From assembly GCA_021820525.1 (NCBI GenBank), contig JAKADM010000001.1, forward strand, positions 248,001-312,000: a stretch of 64,000 bases of DNA, given 5' to 3'. This document shows positions 36,081-46,022 of this stretch, one piece after another; position 1 is the stretch's first letter, and every line of letters begins with the position of its first letter. The position numbers and the translations under genes are program-made. The stretch comes from Thermoplasmata archaeon (GTDB lineage Archaea; Thermoplasmatota; Thermoplasmata; Thermoplasmatales; Thermoplasmataceae). The notes under the pieces were generated by a model. That model did not search any database, was not told where the DNA came from, and saw only the letters and a program-made list of their open reading frames with translations.

Positions 36081-36675
36081 AATCTGATACAATTTTAAAA
36101 AATTCTTCAGTTTTTTCAAGATAAACCGGATGGCCTGATCCCTGAACCATCACAAGTTTATTTTCTCCATCCTGAGGGACCATATCCTTTACGGCATCAT
36201 AGGGCACAACCTTATCCTCTGTTCCCCAGATAAACAATTTTGGTATTCGTATATTTTTAATATTTATCTGACCAAACCATGCAGGGGCCACAAGAATAAG
36301 CTTTGAGAAATATTCAGGATATTCAGATGAACTAAGAAGAGACATACCGCCACCCATTGAAGGCCCAACTAGAATTACTTTCTTAAGTTTTAATTCGTCT
36401 AACACTACTCTCACAAAGTACCTGGAATTTTTGAGATCTCCCCTTTTAATGCTAAATTCTGCAATATCTTCAGATTGCCCAAACCCAGGATAATCTACAG
36501 CATATGCATTATATCCCATCTTGTTGAATCTTTCAAAAGCATTTATATCCTCCCAGTTCTTTGACGAGAACGAATATCCATGAAGAAGAAATATGTTCCC
36601 CTTGCTCCTTTCTATCTCTGAAAATCTTATGAATACCTTCTTTCCCTTTATTTCAATAAATTTTTCCTTTGCCAT
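36067..36675 (-). CDS. alpha/beta-hydrolase family protein
   Basis: 202 residues with the canonical order: oxyanion FLLHGYSFSSKNW, YAVDYPGFGQS, nucleophile elbow GPSMGGG (Ser near 103), acid Asp in WGTEDKVVP, catalytic His in GSGHPVYLE. It could be an esterase, lipase or dehalogenase relative; the sequence does not decide. Overlaps the end of the zinc-ribbon gene (convergent). No signal peptide. Confidence 0.85.
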   Translation of the reverse strand: MAKEKFIEIKGKKVFIRFSEIERSKGNIFLLHGYSFSSKNWEDINAFERFNKMGYNAYAVDYPGFGQSEDIAEFSIKRGDLKNSRYFVRVVLDELKLKKVILVGPSMGGGMSLLSSSEYPEYFSKLILVAPAWFGQINIKNIRIPKLFIWGTEDKVVPYDAVKDMVPQDGENKLVMVQGSGHPVYLEKTEEFFKIVSDFILS

Positions 36676-36711
36676 CTTTTACACCCTTCCATGTTATGGC
36701 TAATTATTTCA

Positions 36712-37686
36712 TTATCTTTTCCTGATTCTGTATCCATTTAAATAAATCATTTTCAGAATTGATCTTCTAACTATTTCAGGAGCCTTTATCGCTGACCTTA
36801 TGAGGAAATTCATTCTTTTCCCAAAGGGTACCCAGGAATAACTTTCAGGCAAATCCACATATTTAACATTCTTAAGATCCATACTGAAAAGAGAAACCGA
36901 GTTTTCGAGAAATATTGACCATGCCCTGGAATACTGTTCAGTGGAAGTCCCTTTCGAAAGCCTTAGTGAAACAAGGGAATCTTCATATGCTATCTTAAAG
37001 AAATTCTTTGCCTTTGATATAAAATCGTCAAAGTCTTTTCCAGATATATTTGATGCGCTTTCATGAACCGTATAATTTGTAAATGGAGTTGCGTCGTTGA
37101 AAAAACTCCCTCCTGCAAGAAGGGAGATCTGAAAGAGAAATGTATCCATTACAAGTTTCACATCCCTGAAATGATCCATATAGCCCATTATTGGTTCCTT
37201 TCGAAAAGCCATAGAACTTGTATTATAGTACATCTTGAATTTGTGCATCATCTCCAGTTCTTCTGAACTTGCAGGCATCTCATAAATTCCCTCTTTAATT
37301 TTGATCCTGTTTTTCATTATACCCAGGCTTATTCCCATTTCATTCACATTTAAGGCCCTGTTATGATAAAAGTTAATGGCTGAATTCTCGAATATTTCCT
37401 TTACTCTATCAATCTTCCCCTCGGCAAAGGTATCATCATCTTCGAGGATACATATCACATCTCCCGCTGATTCAATGAATCCTCTTCTTATTTTTTCCCC
37501 AAGAGGGTTGCTGTTCTCCACTATATTTATTGCACCCTCCCTTTCGATTGATTGATCGATATTGTTATCAGAGTAGTTTTTTACAACAATTATCTCTGCC
37601 TCAGAGGATGATTTCTTCACTGATCTTATTGCCCTCAAAACGTATTCCTTTCTATTATGCACAGGAATTATGACCGAAACCTTCAC
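36712..37686 (-). CDS. family 2 glycosyltransferase
   Basis: Starts MKVSVIIPVHNRKEYVLRA, the GT-A fold start; the metal/sugar-binding ILEDDDTF is near residues 76-82. 324 residues, with a basic C-terminus. It probably adds a sugar to a lipid-linked oligosaccharide or surface glycan, which fits the sequon-rich surface proteins here, but the donor and acceptor are unknown. A TATA-like AAAATTATAA precedes ATG 37686 by about 25 bases. Confidence 0.8.
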   Translation of the reverse strand: MKVSVIIPVHNRKEYVLRAIRSVKKSSSEAEIIVVKNYSDNNIDQSIEREGAINIVENSNPLGEKIRRGFIESAGDVICILEDDDTFAEGKIDRVKEIFENSAINFYHNRALNVNEMGISLGIMKNRIKIKEGIYEMPASSEELEMMHKFKMYYNTSSMAFRKEPIMGYMDHFRDVKLVMDTFLFQISLLAGGSFFNDATPFTNYTVHESASNISGKDFDDFISKAKNFFKIAYEDSLVSLRLSKGTSTEQYSRAWSIFLENSVSLFSMDLKNVKYVDLPESYSWVPFGKRMNFLIRSAIKAPEIVRRSILKMIYLNGYRIRKR

Positions 37687-37921
37687 TGCCGGACAATAAA
37701 CTTAGACCTTATAATTTTGTTTAATTTATTGCTCTTTATTTTTGTCATAACATAACGTGTACACATATGTTTAAAAGATCTCTGGGCACCTTAAAACAAT
37801 AAAATTCCAGCGAACTTTATTTTAAATCTTAAAGAAAAAACCTCAAAATAAGAAATGTTATGGCAATGAATATGAATTTAAGCACATAAAAGGTTTTATT
37901 TCATTTTCAAATGATTGAATT

Positions 37922-39229
37922 ATGAAACTTTTGGTCATAGGGGGAGGTGCTTCTGGAATGTCTGCTGCCTCAAAGGCGAAAAGGCTTAAACCGGAACTTG
38001 AAGTAACTGTTATTGAAATGGGAAATTTTGTCTCCTATGCGGAATGTGGCATTCCATTTTACCTTGCGGGCTATTTTGATGATTTTTCAAAACTTCTCCA
38101 TTATCCAGTAAAGGAATTTACAGAAAAAAGGGGAATTGACATTGAGGCAAATAGAAGAGTCAAATCTGTAGATACTGGAAATAAAAGGGTGCTGCTTGAA
38201 ACCGGAGAGGTATTGGATTATGATTATCTGGTGGTTGCAACCGGTGCGTCTCCCAATAAAACAAAGTATGATTCTCTCAAAGGAGTTTACTCAATCCGAA
38301 GCCTGGAAAGTGCCATATCATTGAAGGAAAAGATGAATGGAAATAGGGTTTGCATAGTGGGTGATGGTGTTCTTGGGATGGAACTTGCCTCGGAAATGGC
38401 CATTTCTGGAAAGGAAGTTACCCTGATTTCAAAGCATAATAGACTATTCCCAAAGATGGATGAAAAGATTATTTCCAAACTCTTGGAGGATTTTTCGGCC
38501 AAGATTAATGTAAGATTAAACGAGGAAATACGGGATGTCCAGAGTTCGGATAAGGGATTGGATATAATATTGAAAAATGAAACTATCAATTCAGATATAC
38601 TGATTTTTGCAATTGGAATCGTTCCAAACACAGCATTTCTTAGAGATTCAGGGATAAAAATGGACAATAGAGGCCTTATTATGGTTGATCGCTTTATGAA
38701 AACAAATGTGGATAATGTTTATGCTGTTGGTGACTGCGCAAACAGCTTTGACAGAATAAGCGGAAAAAAGGAGTGGCATCCCCTTGCCCAGGTAGCAAAC
38801 AAAATGGGCAGGGTGGCAGGTTCAAATATTGGCGGGTCACCAATGGAGTTTAAGGGGGCCCTGGGAACTACACTGGTGAAAATATTTGATTACGAAGTTG
38901 GCTTTACTGGATATTCTGAAGAAAATGCCAGAAAGGAAGGGTACGCTGCAAAAAGCGTCATGGTTAAGGCTAAAAGCAGGGCAGCCTATTATCCCGGAGG
39001 TCAGGATGTTATGCTCAAGATTGTTTACGATGAAAAAACCCTTAGAATCCTGGGTGCAGAAATTTCAGGAAAGGATGGAGCTGCGTGGAGGCTCAATAGC
39101 GTTGAAACAGCCATATATGGAGGTATGACCATGGAGGACCTCTTCTTTAACGATCTTGGATATACGCCCCCCTTTGGTCCCGTATGGGACCCAATTGTCA
39201 TAGCTGGAAGCCTTTCCATGAGGGATTGA
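37922..39229 (+). CDS. CoA-disulfide reductase / NADH oxidase-like flavoprotein
   Basis: A 435-residue pyridine nucleotide-disulfide oxidoreductase. FAD-binding GGGASGMSAA (near residue 7), single active Cys43 in YAECGIPFYL, the NAD-binding loop GDGVLGMELA (about 143), the second FAD site VYAVGDCANS (near 264), and the dimerisation ending YTPPFGPVWDP. The single Cys matches CoADR/NADH oxidase. Which it is cannot be told. TATA-like GTTTTATTTC is about 27 bases upstream. Overlaps the 3' end of the convergent phosphatase by 32 bases. Confidence 0.9.
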   Translation: MKLLVIGGGASGMSAASKAKRLKPELEVTVIEMGNFVSYAECGIPFYLAGYFDDFSKLLHYPVKEFTEKRGIDIEANRRVKSVDTGNKRVLLETGEVLDYDYLVVATGASPNKTKYDSLKGVYSIRSLESAISLKEKMNGNRVCIVGDGVLGMELASEMAISGKEVTLISKHNRLFPKMDEKIISKLLEDFSAKINVRLNEEIRDVQSSDKGLDIILKNETINSDILIFAIGIVPNTAFLRDSGIKMDNRGLIMVDRFMKTNVDNVYAVGDCANSFDRISGKKEWHPLAQVANKMGRVAGSNIGGSPMEFKGALGTTLVKIFDYEVGFTGYSEENARKEGYAAKSVMVKAKSRAAYYPGGQDVMLKIVYDEKTLRILGAEISGKDGAAWRLNSVETAIYGGMTMEDLFFNDLGYTPPFGPVWDPIVIAGSLSMRD

Positions 39230-39869
39230 AATCTGAAAACCAGTCCTCCCTCATATTCACAGAAATTGTCGGGGTAAAATTTTCCCCATCCCTTTTCATT
39301 CCCAGTAAGGCACAATTTTGAAATGTTTTACTCTTTATCCGATCCATATGCAGATAAATTTGTAAAAAGGCCCACATTACTCCGCCATGGGTAACAACCA
39401 GAACCCTTTTGCCCTGTGATTCTTCAAGAATAAAATCAAAGACCCTTTTAACCCTTGCCCTGAACTGCTCCGAGGTTTCAGCCTCAGGAAGATGATCTAT
39501 TCTTCCTGTTATGGGATTGTCCATTTCTATTCCATACTTTTCCATAATTCCTTTGCTATCAAGGCCTTTAAGAGGCTTGAGATTCCTTTCAGCCAGTTCT
39601 GGCATTACCACATAATCCCTTGGATTTACACGTTCAAGAACCAACTCTGATGTCTGGATGCACCTTCTTAAGGGGCTCACATAAAAGATTTCCGGTTGTA
39701 TTTTTTCGATTACTCCCGATATCTCCCTGGCCTGAGATATTCCGGTTTCATTTAAGGGCTCTTCGTCATCGTTATACCAGTAACCAAGAGAATTTGGGGT
39801 GGTCTGGCCGTGCCTTAAGATAAAAATACTTCCATAGTCAGTCAATAAAGTCCCTAAGGTTTCATACAT
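39198..39869 (-). CDS. histidine phosphatase (phosphoglycerate mutase-like)
   Basis: RHG motif LRHGQTTPNSLG near residue 20, ISQAREISG, SPLRRCIQTSE (Arg near 64) and later VVTHGGVMWAF (second His near 153). 223 residues. Substrate could be 3-phosphoglycerate, a sugar phosphate or alpha-ribazole phosphate. The end overlaps CoADR by 32 bases. Confidence 0.85.
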   Translation of the reverse strand: MYETLGTLLTDYGSIFILRHGQTTPNSLGYWYNDDEEPLNETGISQAREISGVIEKIQPEIFYVSPLRRCIQTSELVLERVNPRDYVVMPELAERNLKPLKGLDSKGIMEKYGIEMDNPITGRIDHLPEAETSEQFRARVKRVFDFILEESQGKRVLVVTHGGVMWAFLQIYLHMDRIKSKTFQNCALLGMKRDGENFTPTISVNMREDWFSDFNPSWKGFQL

Positions 39870-39906
39870 TTAATATTTGCGATCACACACTGATTAGAAA
39901 TTTAGA

Positions 39907-40281
39907 TCAGATATAGTTCCACAGTTTATCCTGCCAGAGATCATATTCCTCCTTGATTTCCTTAATCTTTTCTGCCTTAAAGGAATCGGCTGCCGATTCC
40001 TTTCTGTAGTAGTCCATAATAGTTGAATAATCCATATGTGCCAGTTCGTCAAATTTTCTCTTGATTTCGTTCTCATATTTCGGATGCAATTTATTCAATC
40101 TTTTGCCCGTGAATAATACCTTATAAAATTTCTTGTCTTCCAGTGTTACGTGAAATATCTGCCATTGGAGATCTATTTCTTTAGCAAAATAATTTCCTGT
40201 CAGATTGCCGAGAGCCTCGACAAGAGCCTGATCTTCCCGGGAACTGTTTAACTGGAATGAGATTTCAACGCCCCTATCCAT
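39907..40281 (-). CDS. protein of unknown function (124 residues)
   Basis: A soluble, charged protein: it starts MDRGVEISFQLNSS, has a beta-rich first half and a helix near the end (KRKFDELAHMD, then KAEKIKEIKEEYDLWQ). No Cys. I do not recognise it. It is separated by about 40 bases from a J-domain gene upstream on the same strand and may share its transcript. Confidence 0.55.
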   Translation of the reverse strand: MDRGVEISFQLNSSREDQALVEALGNLTGNYFAKEIDLQWQIFHVTLEDKKFYKVLFTGKRLNKLHPKYENEIKRKFDELAHMDYSTIMDYYRKESAADSFKAEKIKEIKEEYDLWQDKLWNYI

Positions 40282-40322
40282 TTATATCAATTGGAAATGG
40301 AAATCAAAGTAATTAAATATGG

Positions 40323-41051
40323 TTAATCCTGATGCTTTGACTCATATTTGGAACTTAAATATTCATAGGCTTCATTTATTTCCTGCATTTTTCTCATATA
40401 GTATTCTCTTTCATTTTCAGGGTACGCATCGGGATGATTCTTTTTTACAAGAAACCTATACCTCTCCTTTATCTTATTGAAATTGTCCGCATCCGGAATT
40501 CCGAGCAGTTCCAGATATTTCTCTTCGATCCTGCTCCTCCCGGATTCCCCGTAATTTTTCAATTCCTTCCAGTAATCTGGATCGGTTCCGTCATACATAA
40601 AAGATAAGGAATCTGCATCAAGGGGCATACCAATGTTTTCCATTATCTCCCTTAGAACTGTTTTTTTCATCCTCCTTTCCTTTCTGCCATCATTTTTGTC
40701 TGCAAATACGAAATATTTTCCTCTCTTCATTGTCTTTCCCTGCGCGTAGGCACATATGAGGAAACTTTTCATAAATTCCTGTCTTTTAAAGGTAAACTCC
40801 AGTGTTCCAAAACTGTTGAAAACCCCACCACGATAGAAGGTTTTCTTAAAAATCATGGAACCCCCAATCATGCATTTATTTACTTTTTTCTTTCCAAATG
40901 AAATAGATTGATCTTCAATCCAATAGATAAAAATAGTTTCAATTACCTTACTGTCACGAAAATCGTTTAGATTTTCCAGAATGGCTATCCTTTCATCGGA
41001 AACCTTTACCTCTCTTAACTCTGAAAATTCAACGATTGAAACCCAATCCAT
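40323..41051 (-). CDS. protein with C-terminal J domain
   Basis: The final 60 residues have the J-domain helix-loop-helix with HPD (KKNHPDAYPENER, near residue 205) and DNFNKIKERYRFL before it. The preceding 170 residues are of unknown type and resemble no canonical DnaJ region; there is no Gly/Phe or zinc-finger domain. It probably recruits an Hsp70-type partner to a particular client. 242 residues. No Hsp70 gene is in the window. Confidence 0.8.
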   Translation of the reverse strand: MDWVSIVEFSELREVKVSDERIAILENLNDFRDSKVIETIFIYWIEDQSISFGKKKVNKCMIGGSMIFKKTFYRGGVFNSFGTLEFTFKRQEFMKSFLICAYAQGKTMKRGKYFVFADKNDGRKERRMKKTVLREIMENIGMPLDADSLSFMYDGTDPDYWKELKNYGESGRSRIEEKYLELLGIPDADNFNKIKERYRFLVKKNHPDAYPENEREYYMRKMQEINEAYEYLSSKYESKHQD

Positions 41052-41165
41052 GCAGATTTAGTATGATTTCATTGGTTATAACCATATTTTTATCATCAGG
41101 CATTTTCAAGTTGAGAGTAAGAAAAGGCATAGTTTTTTTAGTTTTACCCACATATCTAAAATGCA

Positions 41166-41684
41166 ATGATTGTAAGAGATCTGGACAGAGCACAGGAGTA
41201 TGGCACAACAACCGTAGCTATGGTAACATCTGCATTTGAAGGGGTTGTAAACGTAATGGCGGCGGAATGGACAATCAGATCATCCATAGATCCCTTTCTC
41301 ATATCCCTTTATGTGAGCTACCAGAGAAGGACCTATGAAATAATAAGAAATAGCGGTGAATTTGGCCTGAGTTATGCCTCAGATGAACAGGCCGAACTTG
41401 TAAATATTTCAGGAAACTATTCCAGAAGGGATATGGATAAGATAGGAAGTGGGATATTCCCAACCTTTAAGTCCAGCCAAATCAAGGCCCCACTTATAAG
41501 TGGAAGCATATGCAACTTTGAGTGTAAGGTCATAAATGAATATGAATGTGGTGACCATGCTATTTTTATAGGCCAGGTTCTTGAAGGCTACTACGATTCT
41601 TCAAAGAAGCCCTTAGTCTATCACGGCGGGAAGTTTTTCAGGATTGGGGAGAGAATACCTAAGACGAAAAGCAATGGAAATTGA
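41166..41684 (+). CDS. flavin reductase-like FMN-binding protein
   Basis: 172 residues of the split beta-barrel flavin reductase type: TTTVAMVTSAFEGVVNVMAAEWT at the beginning, FLISLYVSYQRRTYE, GEFGLSYAS, and the later CDHAIFIGQVL-like block near 130 (GDHAIFIGQV). It binds FMN and may reduce flavin or serve a partner enzyme. ATG 41166 is about 27 bases after TTTAGTTTTA (41137-41146). Confidence 0.8.
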   Translation: MIVRDLDRAQEYGTTTVAMVTSAFEGVVNVMAAEWTIRSSIDPFLISLYVSYQRRTYEIIRNSGEFGLSYASDEQAELVNISGNYSRRDMDKIGSGIFPTFKSSQIKAPLISGSICNFECKVINEYECGDHAIFIGQVLEGYYDSSKKPLVYHGGKFFRIGERIPKTKSNGN

Positions 41685-41834
41685 ATAATGGTTATGAAGA
41701 TTAAAATTAAAATCGAATCATATTTTGGAATCTTCCGGAAAAAATTCAATCCTTTATAAGGAATACATAAAGTTCAGAGGAAATTGATGAAACTTTTTAG
41801 AATCTCATAAATACCCATAAGAAATAATGGCGCT

Positions 41835-42866
41835 GTGAAGCATATCCAGCTGACTCCCATACAGATATTCCCTGCCATAATAGGCACTCTATCCCTGGGC
41901 CTGTCTTTTTTCGTGATCTCACAGGTTTTCAACATAAACATATTTTACAGACTTGGAGAGATCATTTTTTTCCTGGTCCTCATAATTTACCTGTTTAACA
42001 TAATTTTAAGCTTACTTTTTTACTCGAAAAAAAGGAACAGGAATTTAAGATTATTTTCCAATCCCGGAAGTTTAAGCCTGATGTCCTTTGCTGGCGTAAT
42101 TTATTATGCACTTGTTTTTTTCTATTATACGTATATTGGCCTTAACCAGTTTTCCATTAATATTATTTCATGGCTTTTTTTTGCAGTGTGGACATTTGTT
42201 TTTATTATTAACGTAAGACTCAACTATTTGATCTACAATGGAAAAATTAAGATTGACGATGTCACATATCTTTTGAATATCCCATCCATAGTTATGGGTG
42301 GAGGTATTATCATGACATCTGTATTGATACCATCAGGCCTTTTTCCAGACGGCAGCCAGATATTATTTTACCTTTATTTTGCCACAGTTGTGGGATTTGG
42401 TATTTCACTGATCCAGTTCTTTCTGGTATCCAGTGCCTCACTTACATCTCACTTCATAAATAACCAGAAGGAGGGAAAGAAAGGTACCACAATGATTCCA
42501 CTGGGTGCAGCAAGCATTATCGTCTTTAATCTCCTTTTGCTTCCATCTTTTAACAAACTGGGAATTTTTATTTTTCCTAATCGCATATTTTTTGATCTTG
42601 CAATGCTTTTCTGGAGCTTTGAAGTTCTAATATTAATAACAGGAGCATTTACAGTCATAAATTCCCGTTATGAAGAACATGACATTACAGTATGGGCATA
42701 TGTTTTTCCTGTAGGTATATCCATATTTAGCGATTTTCTTCTTTACCTTGAAACAAACGATATAATTTTTAAAATAGATATTGTTTTATCGTCCATACTT
42801 CTTTTCTTCTTATACTGCTTCTCTCTATATCAGTCCTTTTTAAAAAATAATTCAGTCAGAGGATAA
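41835..42866 (+). CDS. multi-pass membrane protein, TDT/TehA-like
   Basis: About ten hydrophobic segments in 343 residues, ending shortly before the C-terminus. The N-terminal FPAIIGTLSLGLSF and the later PLGAASIIVFNLLLLP blocks recall the TehA/Mae1 (TDT) transporters of ten helices (substrates: organic acids, anions, sulfite). The assignment is by pattern only. Starts at GTG 41835 with TATA-like CATAAATACCC at 41807-41817. Confidence 0.5.
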   Translation: MKHIQLTPIQIFPAIIGTLSLGLSFFVISQVFNINIFYRLGEIIFFLVLIIYLFNIILSLLFYSKKRNRNLRLFSNPGSLSLMSFAGVIYYALVFFYYTYIGLNQFSINIISWLFFAVWTFVFIINVRLNYLIYNGKIKIDDVTYLLNIPSIVMGGGIIMTSVLIPSGLFPDGSQILFYLYFATVVGFGISLIQFFLVSSASLTSHFINNQKEGKKGTTMIPLGAASIIVFNLLLLPSFNKLGIFIFPNRIFFDLAMLFWSFEVLILITGAFTVINSRYEEHDITVWAYVFPVGISIFSDFLLYLETNDIIFKIDIVLSSILLFFLYCFSLYQSFLKNNSVRG

Positions 42867-42944
42867 TTTTCATAATTATTTATTTAATAACATATTTCTT
42901 AAGTTATTACTACAAATTTAAATAATACCTGTTAATTTGTCCAT

Positions 42945-45314
42945 ATGGGAAAATTATCAGCTTATATTTTAGGTCTGGGCTTTGCCCTTGCCATTTCATT
43001 TTATTATCTAATTTCACTCTTTGATCCAATCCTGAACTGGTTGATGCCTGTGTTTGGCACACCATTGATCTTCCTGATCACATTGCTTTACCTTTTAATG
43101 GGGGACCCTTTAAGGAATCCAGTACTATTTTTGATACTTGTCTTGCTGGGACTTTTGATAGGTGTTTCGGCAAGAAAGGGTACAAGGGCAATTGGAGCAG
43201 GCATACTTGTATATGGTTCCCTCTGGTCATTTGCCGGCACTTCCATCTTTTCCATTATCCTTAACAAGGGATCTTTAAGTGGAGTTTCCAATTTAACATC
43301 TGCCTCTTCTCTACCCCCTGTGCCGCAGGGTTCCAACCTCTCTCAGATAGTTGGTGAACCCTTTGTGGGGAGAATTGCTTCAGCGCTGGAAACCATTGTT
43401 TCCCAAAGCGCCAAATCAGGTGCAACAGGTACCGGAATCCCGCCCGGAATTAATATAAGGGGATTGCTTTTTCAGTTTTTGCCTTACATAGTAATGGATT
43501 TGGCCATAATTCTTGTTGTTGCTGGCCTTACAGGATATTTTATCCATAAGAAATTCAGGACCAGGCCTAAGAGCAGGCCAACTCCAGTTGAAAATCCAGG
43601 TACAGAGATTGATGGAAAGGTCGTTATAACATCCTTACTTATTATTGCTCTCCTTGTATTTTCATTTTTAATGGTCCCCATTTATCAGAATCCCACCGGG
43701 CAGATGGAAAGCGGAAACCACGCAGAGCCTTTAATGATTGACTTTCCATCGATTTCAAAATTTGTGGCCAATTCAAATTCAACCAATTTTTCAATCAATA
43801 ATGCTTCCATTGGTGGTGCCATTGTCAATAAGCAGGGAGATCTTTACAATATTTATGGGATGTACAGTTCAACCGGGAATTTTGGTAAACCATGGAACTC
43901 TGGTCGATCTAATATATTTACACTTGTATTTATAGGTGATAATCTCACAACGCTCCTGAGTTCCCTTGGTGTGCCCAATGGAATCATCCATAATCCCATC
44001 ACTGGAAATGGAACGGATAACTATGGTAATATAATTCCTGATGGACTGGTATTGATGGCCTATAATGGCAGTCTGAACAATACTTCGGCAGTTGCAACAA
44101 GCCAGATTTTAGCTTTCTCCTCACTTGGTGTAACCAATCCAGTCAAAATTATAGGAATTGCGCTTTCTGATGTTTCTATAGGGGGTATTTCCCTGTCTGG
44201 CAGATATATGTCATTATATGTTTACGGCTTTACCCCGAACGTTTACAATTCAGAAAGTTTAATGGTTAATTCAACACAGCCATACTTTGAAAACCTGTGG
44301 GTTCAGAAAGCCCTTTCCAGTGGTATAAGAAATGGCTATCTCGTTCCCGGTTATTCACCCAACAGCATGAATTCATCCCTTATGATCACCGGATATGTCA
44401 ATGAACCCCAGCTATTGAAAAAGGTAAGCCAGAGTTTTGCCATTGATTCTTACCATTCTGGACCGATAATGTTTGAGGGTGGTCTTTTTGAAAGACAGAA
44501 CTTCGCTCACTCTTCCTCAACCTTGCACATTTTCAACATATCCTCCCTCATGGATCTGAAGAATAGTATTCAGATTATGCCCGGGGTCGGTTTTAACGGT
44601 ATTTTTATTGGAGCTCCAGAGAGAAACAGCACATCATCCTATTATGATTTTTCTCTTTACGCGAATAAAAATATGCTTAAAACTTCATCAGGGGCACAGG
44701 TTTCTTTCCACAATATATCCAGTCTGGATAGTCTGAATCCATATGATATCGCCGTGAATTCAAACTACCAGTTCCCGGCCAATATTTCAATGACCTATGG
44801 CATAAGGGAAATTTCTTCAGGGGAATTCATGATTAATACTACCCTGACCAATCACGATTCAGAAAACATCAGCAATATAATCATAAATGAAAACAATATT
44901 TTCAGTCCTTACAGCAAGTCAATCAGATTGGTTTCTGGCAAACCATACTTACAATCTCCAGCTCCCCTCGGATCAAATAAGTCTATTACCTTTAGCTATG
45001 TCATAAGTGTTGTCAATCCGGGAATTTATACAACAGAGCCTCCAGTTTTAAACTACACCATGAATGGAACCAATTACAATTTTAATGCACAGCCCATAGA
45101 GATTAAAAACAAGGTAGGATCATTCACAGGTGCATTAAATCAGGTATGGTATTCCGAATTTTCATTTTTTGGAAATCAAACCGGATTTAAGGAAATTTAC
45201 ACCGAAATATCCCCCGGTTTCTATGTTTTTGACCTCATCCCCTTGCTTTTGATCCTTCTGGATATATTCATAGAATACAGGGCATATAAAAGATGGAAAA
45301 ATAACCGGCAATAA
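42945..45314 (+). CDS. large membrane protein with exported domain (789 residues)
   Basis: Not a family I recognise. The N-terminal 240 residues hold about five or six helices (LGLGFALAISFYYLISL, FLILVLLGLLIGVSARKG, ILVVAGLTGYFIHKKF, then a segment near 224-244), then a beta-rich outer domain of about 510 residues with many N-x-S/T sequons, and one final helix (FDLIPLLLILLDIFIEY) with a basic tail. TATA-like ATTTAAATAATA lies about 25 bases before ATG. Confidence 0.6.
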   Translation: MGKLSAYILGLGFALAISFYYLISLFDPILNWLMPVFGTPLIFLITLLYLLMGDPLRNPVLFLILVLLGLLIGVSARKGTRAIGAGILVYGSLWSFAGTSIFSIILNKGSLSGVSNLTSASSLPPVPQGSNLSQIVGEPFVGRIASALETIVSQSAKSGATGTGIPPGINIRGLLFQFLPYIVMDLAIILVVAGLTGYFIHKKFRTRPKSRPTPVENPGTEIDGKVVITSLLIIALLVFSFLMVPIYQNPTGQMESGNHAEPLMIDFPSISKFVANSNSTNFSINNASIGGAIVNKQGDLYNIYGMYSSTGNFGKPWNSGRSNIFTLVFIGDNLTTLLSSLGVPNGIIHNPITGNGTDNYGNIIPDGLVLMAYNGSLNNTSAVATSQILAFSSLGVTNPVKIIGIALSDVSIGGISLSGRYMSLYVYGFTPNVYNSESLMVNSTQPYFENLWVQKALSSGIRNGYLVPGYSPNSMNSSLMITGYVNEPQLLKKVSQSFAIDSYHSGPIMFEGGLFERQNFAHSSSTLHIFNISSLMDLKNSIQIMPGVGFNGIFIGAPERNSTSSYYDFSLYANKNMLKTSSGAQVSFHNISSLDSLNPYDIAVNSNYQFPANISMTYGIREISSGEFMINTTLTNHDSENISNIIINENNIFSPYSKSIRLVSGKPYLQSPAPLGSNKSITFSYVISVVNPGIYTTEPPVLNYTMNGTNYNFNAQPIEIKNKVGSFTGALNQVWYSEFSFFGNQTGFKEIYTEISPGFYVFDLIPLLLILLDIFIEYRAYKRWKNNRQ

Positions 45315-45398
45315 CCGACAGCAGAACTAATTTTCATAAATAATTCCATACTTTCTCTTTTTATGAATATATTAAATATTTGTTCATAATCATGGCAT

Positions 45399-45968
45399 AT
45401 GAGCAAAGTCAAGGATGTTGTCAAAAATATTGTCAGAGATAATCCACTTTATGCCATCCTTATTTCATCTGGTCTGGTTAATTACACAAGTTTGGCCAGA
45501 CAGATTCAGGAGCAGGTTGTAAAATCTGTGTCGAAGGATGTTAAAATAAATACCATTGTAAAGGCTCTTACGGAGGAAAAGATTAACACAGATTCATGGA
45601 ACAGGCAAATGGAGGTGCTGTCAAGATGCGACCTTTCACTGGAATACAGATATGAGGAAAGGGAGGTTTCAGAGCTCCCTACAAATTGCAAGGAATTTGC
45701 CTTCGCCTACAACTATGATGGAAAGATAAGAATTGTTGGCCATAATTCTGAGACCGGAAATCTGGCCTGCATTAAAGTTAAACTTCCAAATGATGGCTCA
45801 GACGTTCCAGGTTTGACCTTTTTCATCGTCCAGCATTTGTCCATTAACGGTACCAAGGTTGAAAGAATTTACAGGCTCGACAGGGAAATACTCCTTATAA
45901 CAAACCAAAACAGCGCCGCCAGGGTTATGACCCTTCTGAGTGACCTGATTTTAAAATCACATATGTGA
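45399..45968 (+). CDS. winged-helix/ACT-like protein of unknown role
   Basis: 189 residues. The N-terminal 55 residues (SKVKDVVKNIVRDNPLYAILISSGLVNYTSLARQI) read as a helical DNA-binding-like domain; the second half has an alpha/beta pattern (CIKVKLPND, VPGLTFFIVQHLSING, IYRLDREILLITNQ) similar to ACT or regulatory folds. I cannot name the family. ATATATTAAATAT lies about 27 bases upstream. Confidence 0.5.
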   Translation: MSKVKDVVKNIVRDNPLYAILISSGLVNYTSLARQIQEQVVKSVSKDVKINTIVKALTEEKINTDSWNRQMEVLSRCDLSLEYRYEEREVSELPTNCKEFAFAYNYDGKIRIVGHNSETGNLACIKVKLPNDGSDVPGLTFFIVQHLSINGTKVERIYRLDREILLITNQNSAARVMTLLSDLILKSHM

Positions 45969-46022
45969 GTTAAAACTCATGAATGTGATTATATATCCTT
46001 AAGTAATGGGGTATCGATAAAT

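Noticed and set aside
37687-37921. Gap before the CoADR-like gene
   Set aside because: Two divergent promoters can be argued, but no further feature; short ATG-led frames are too small to support.
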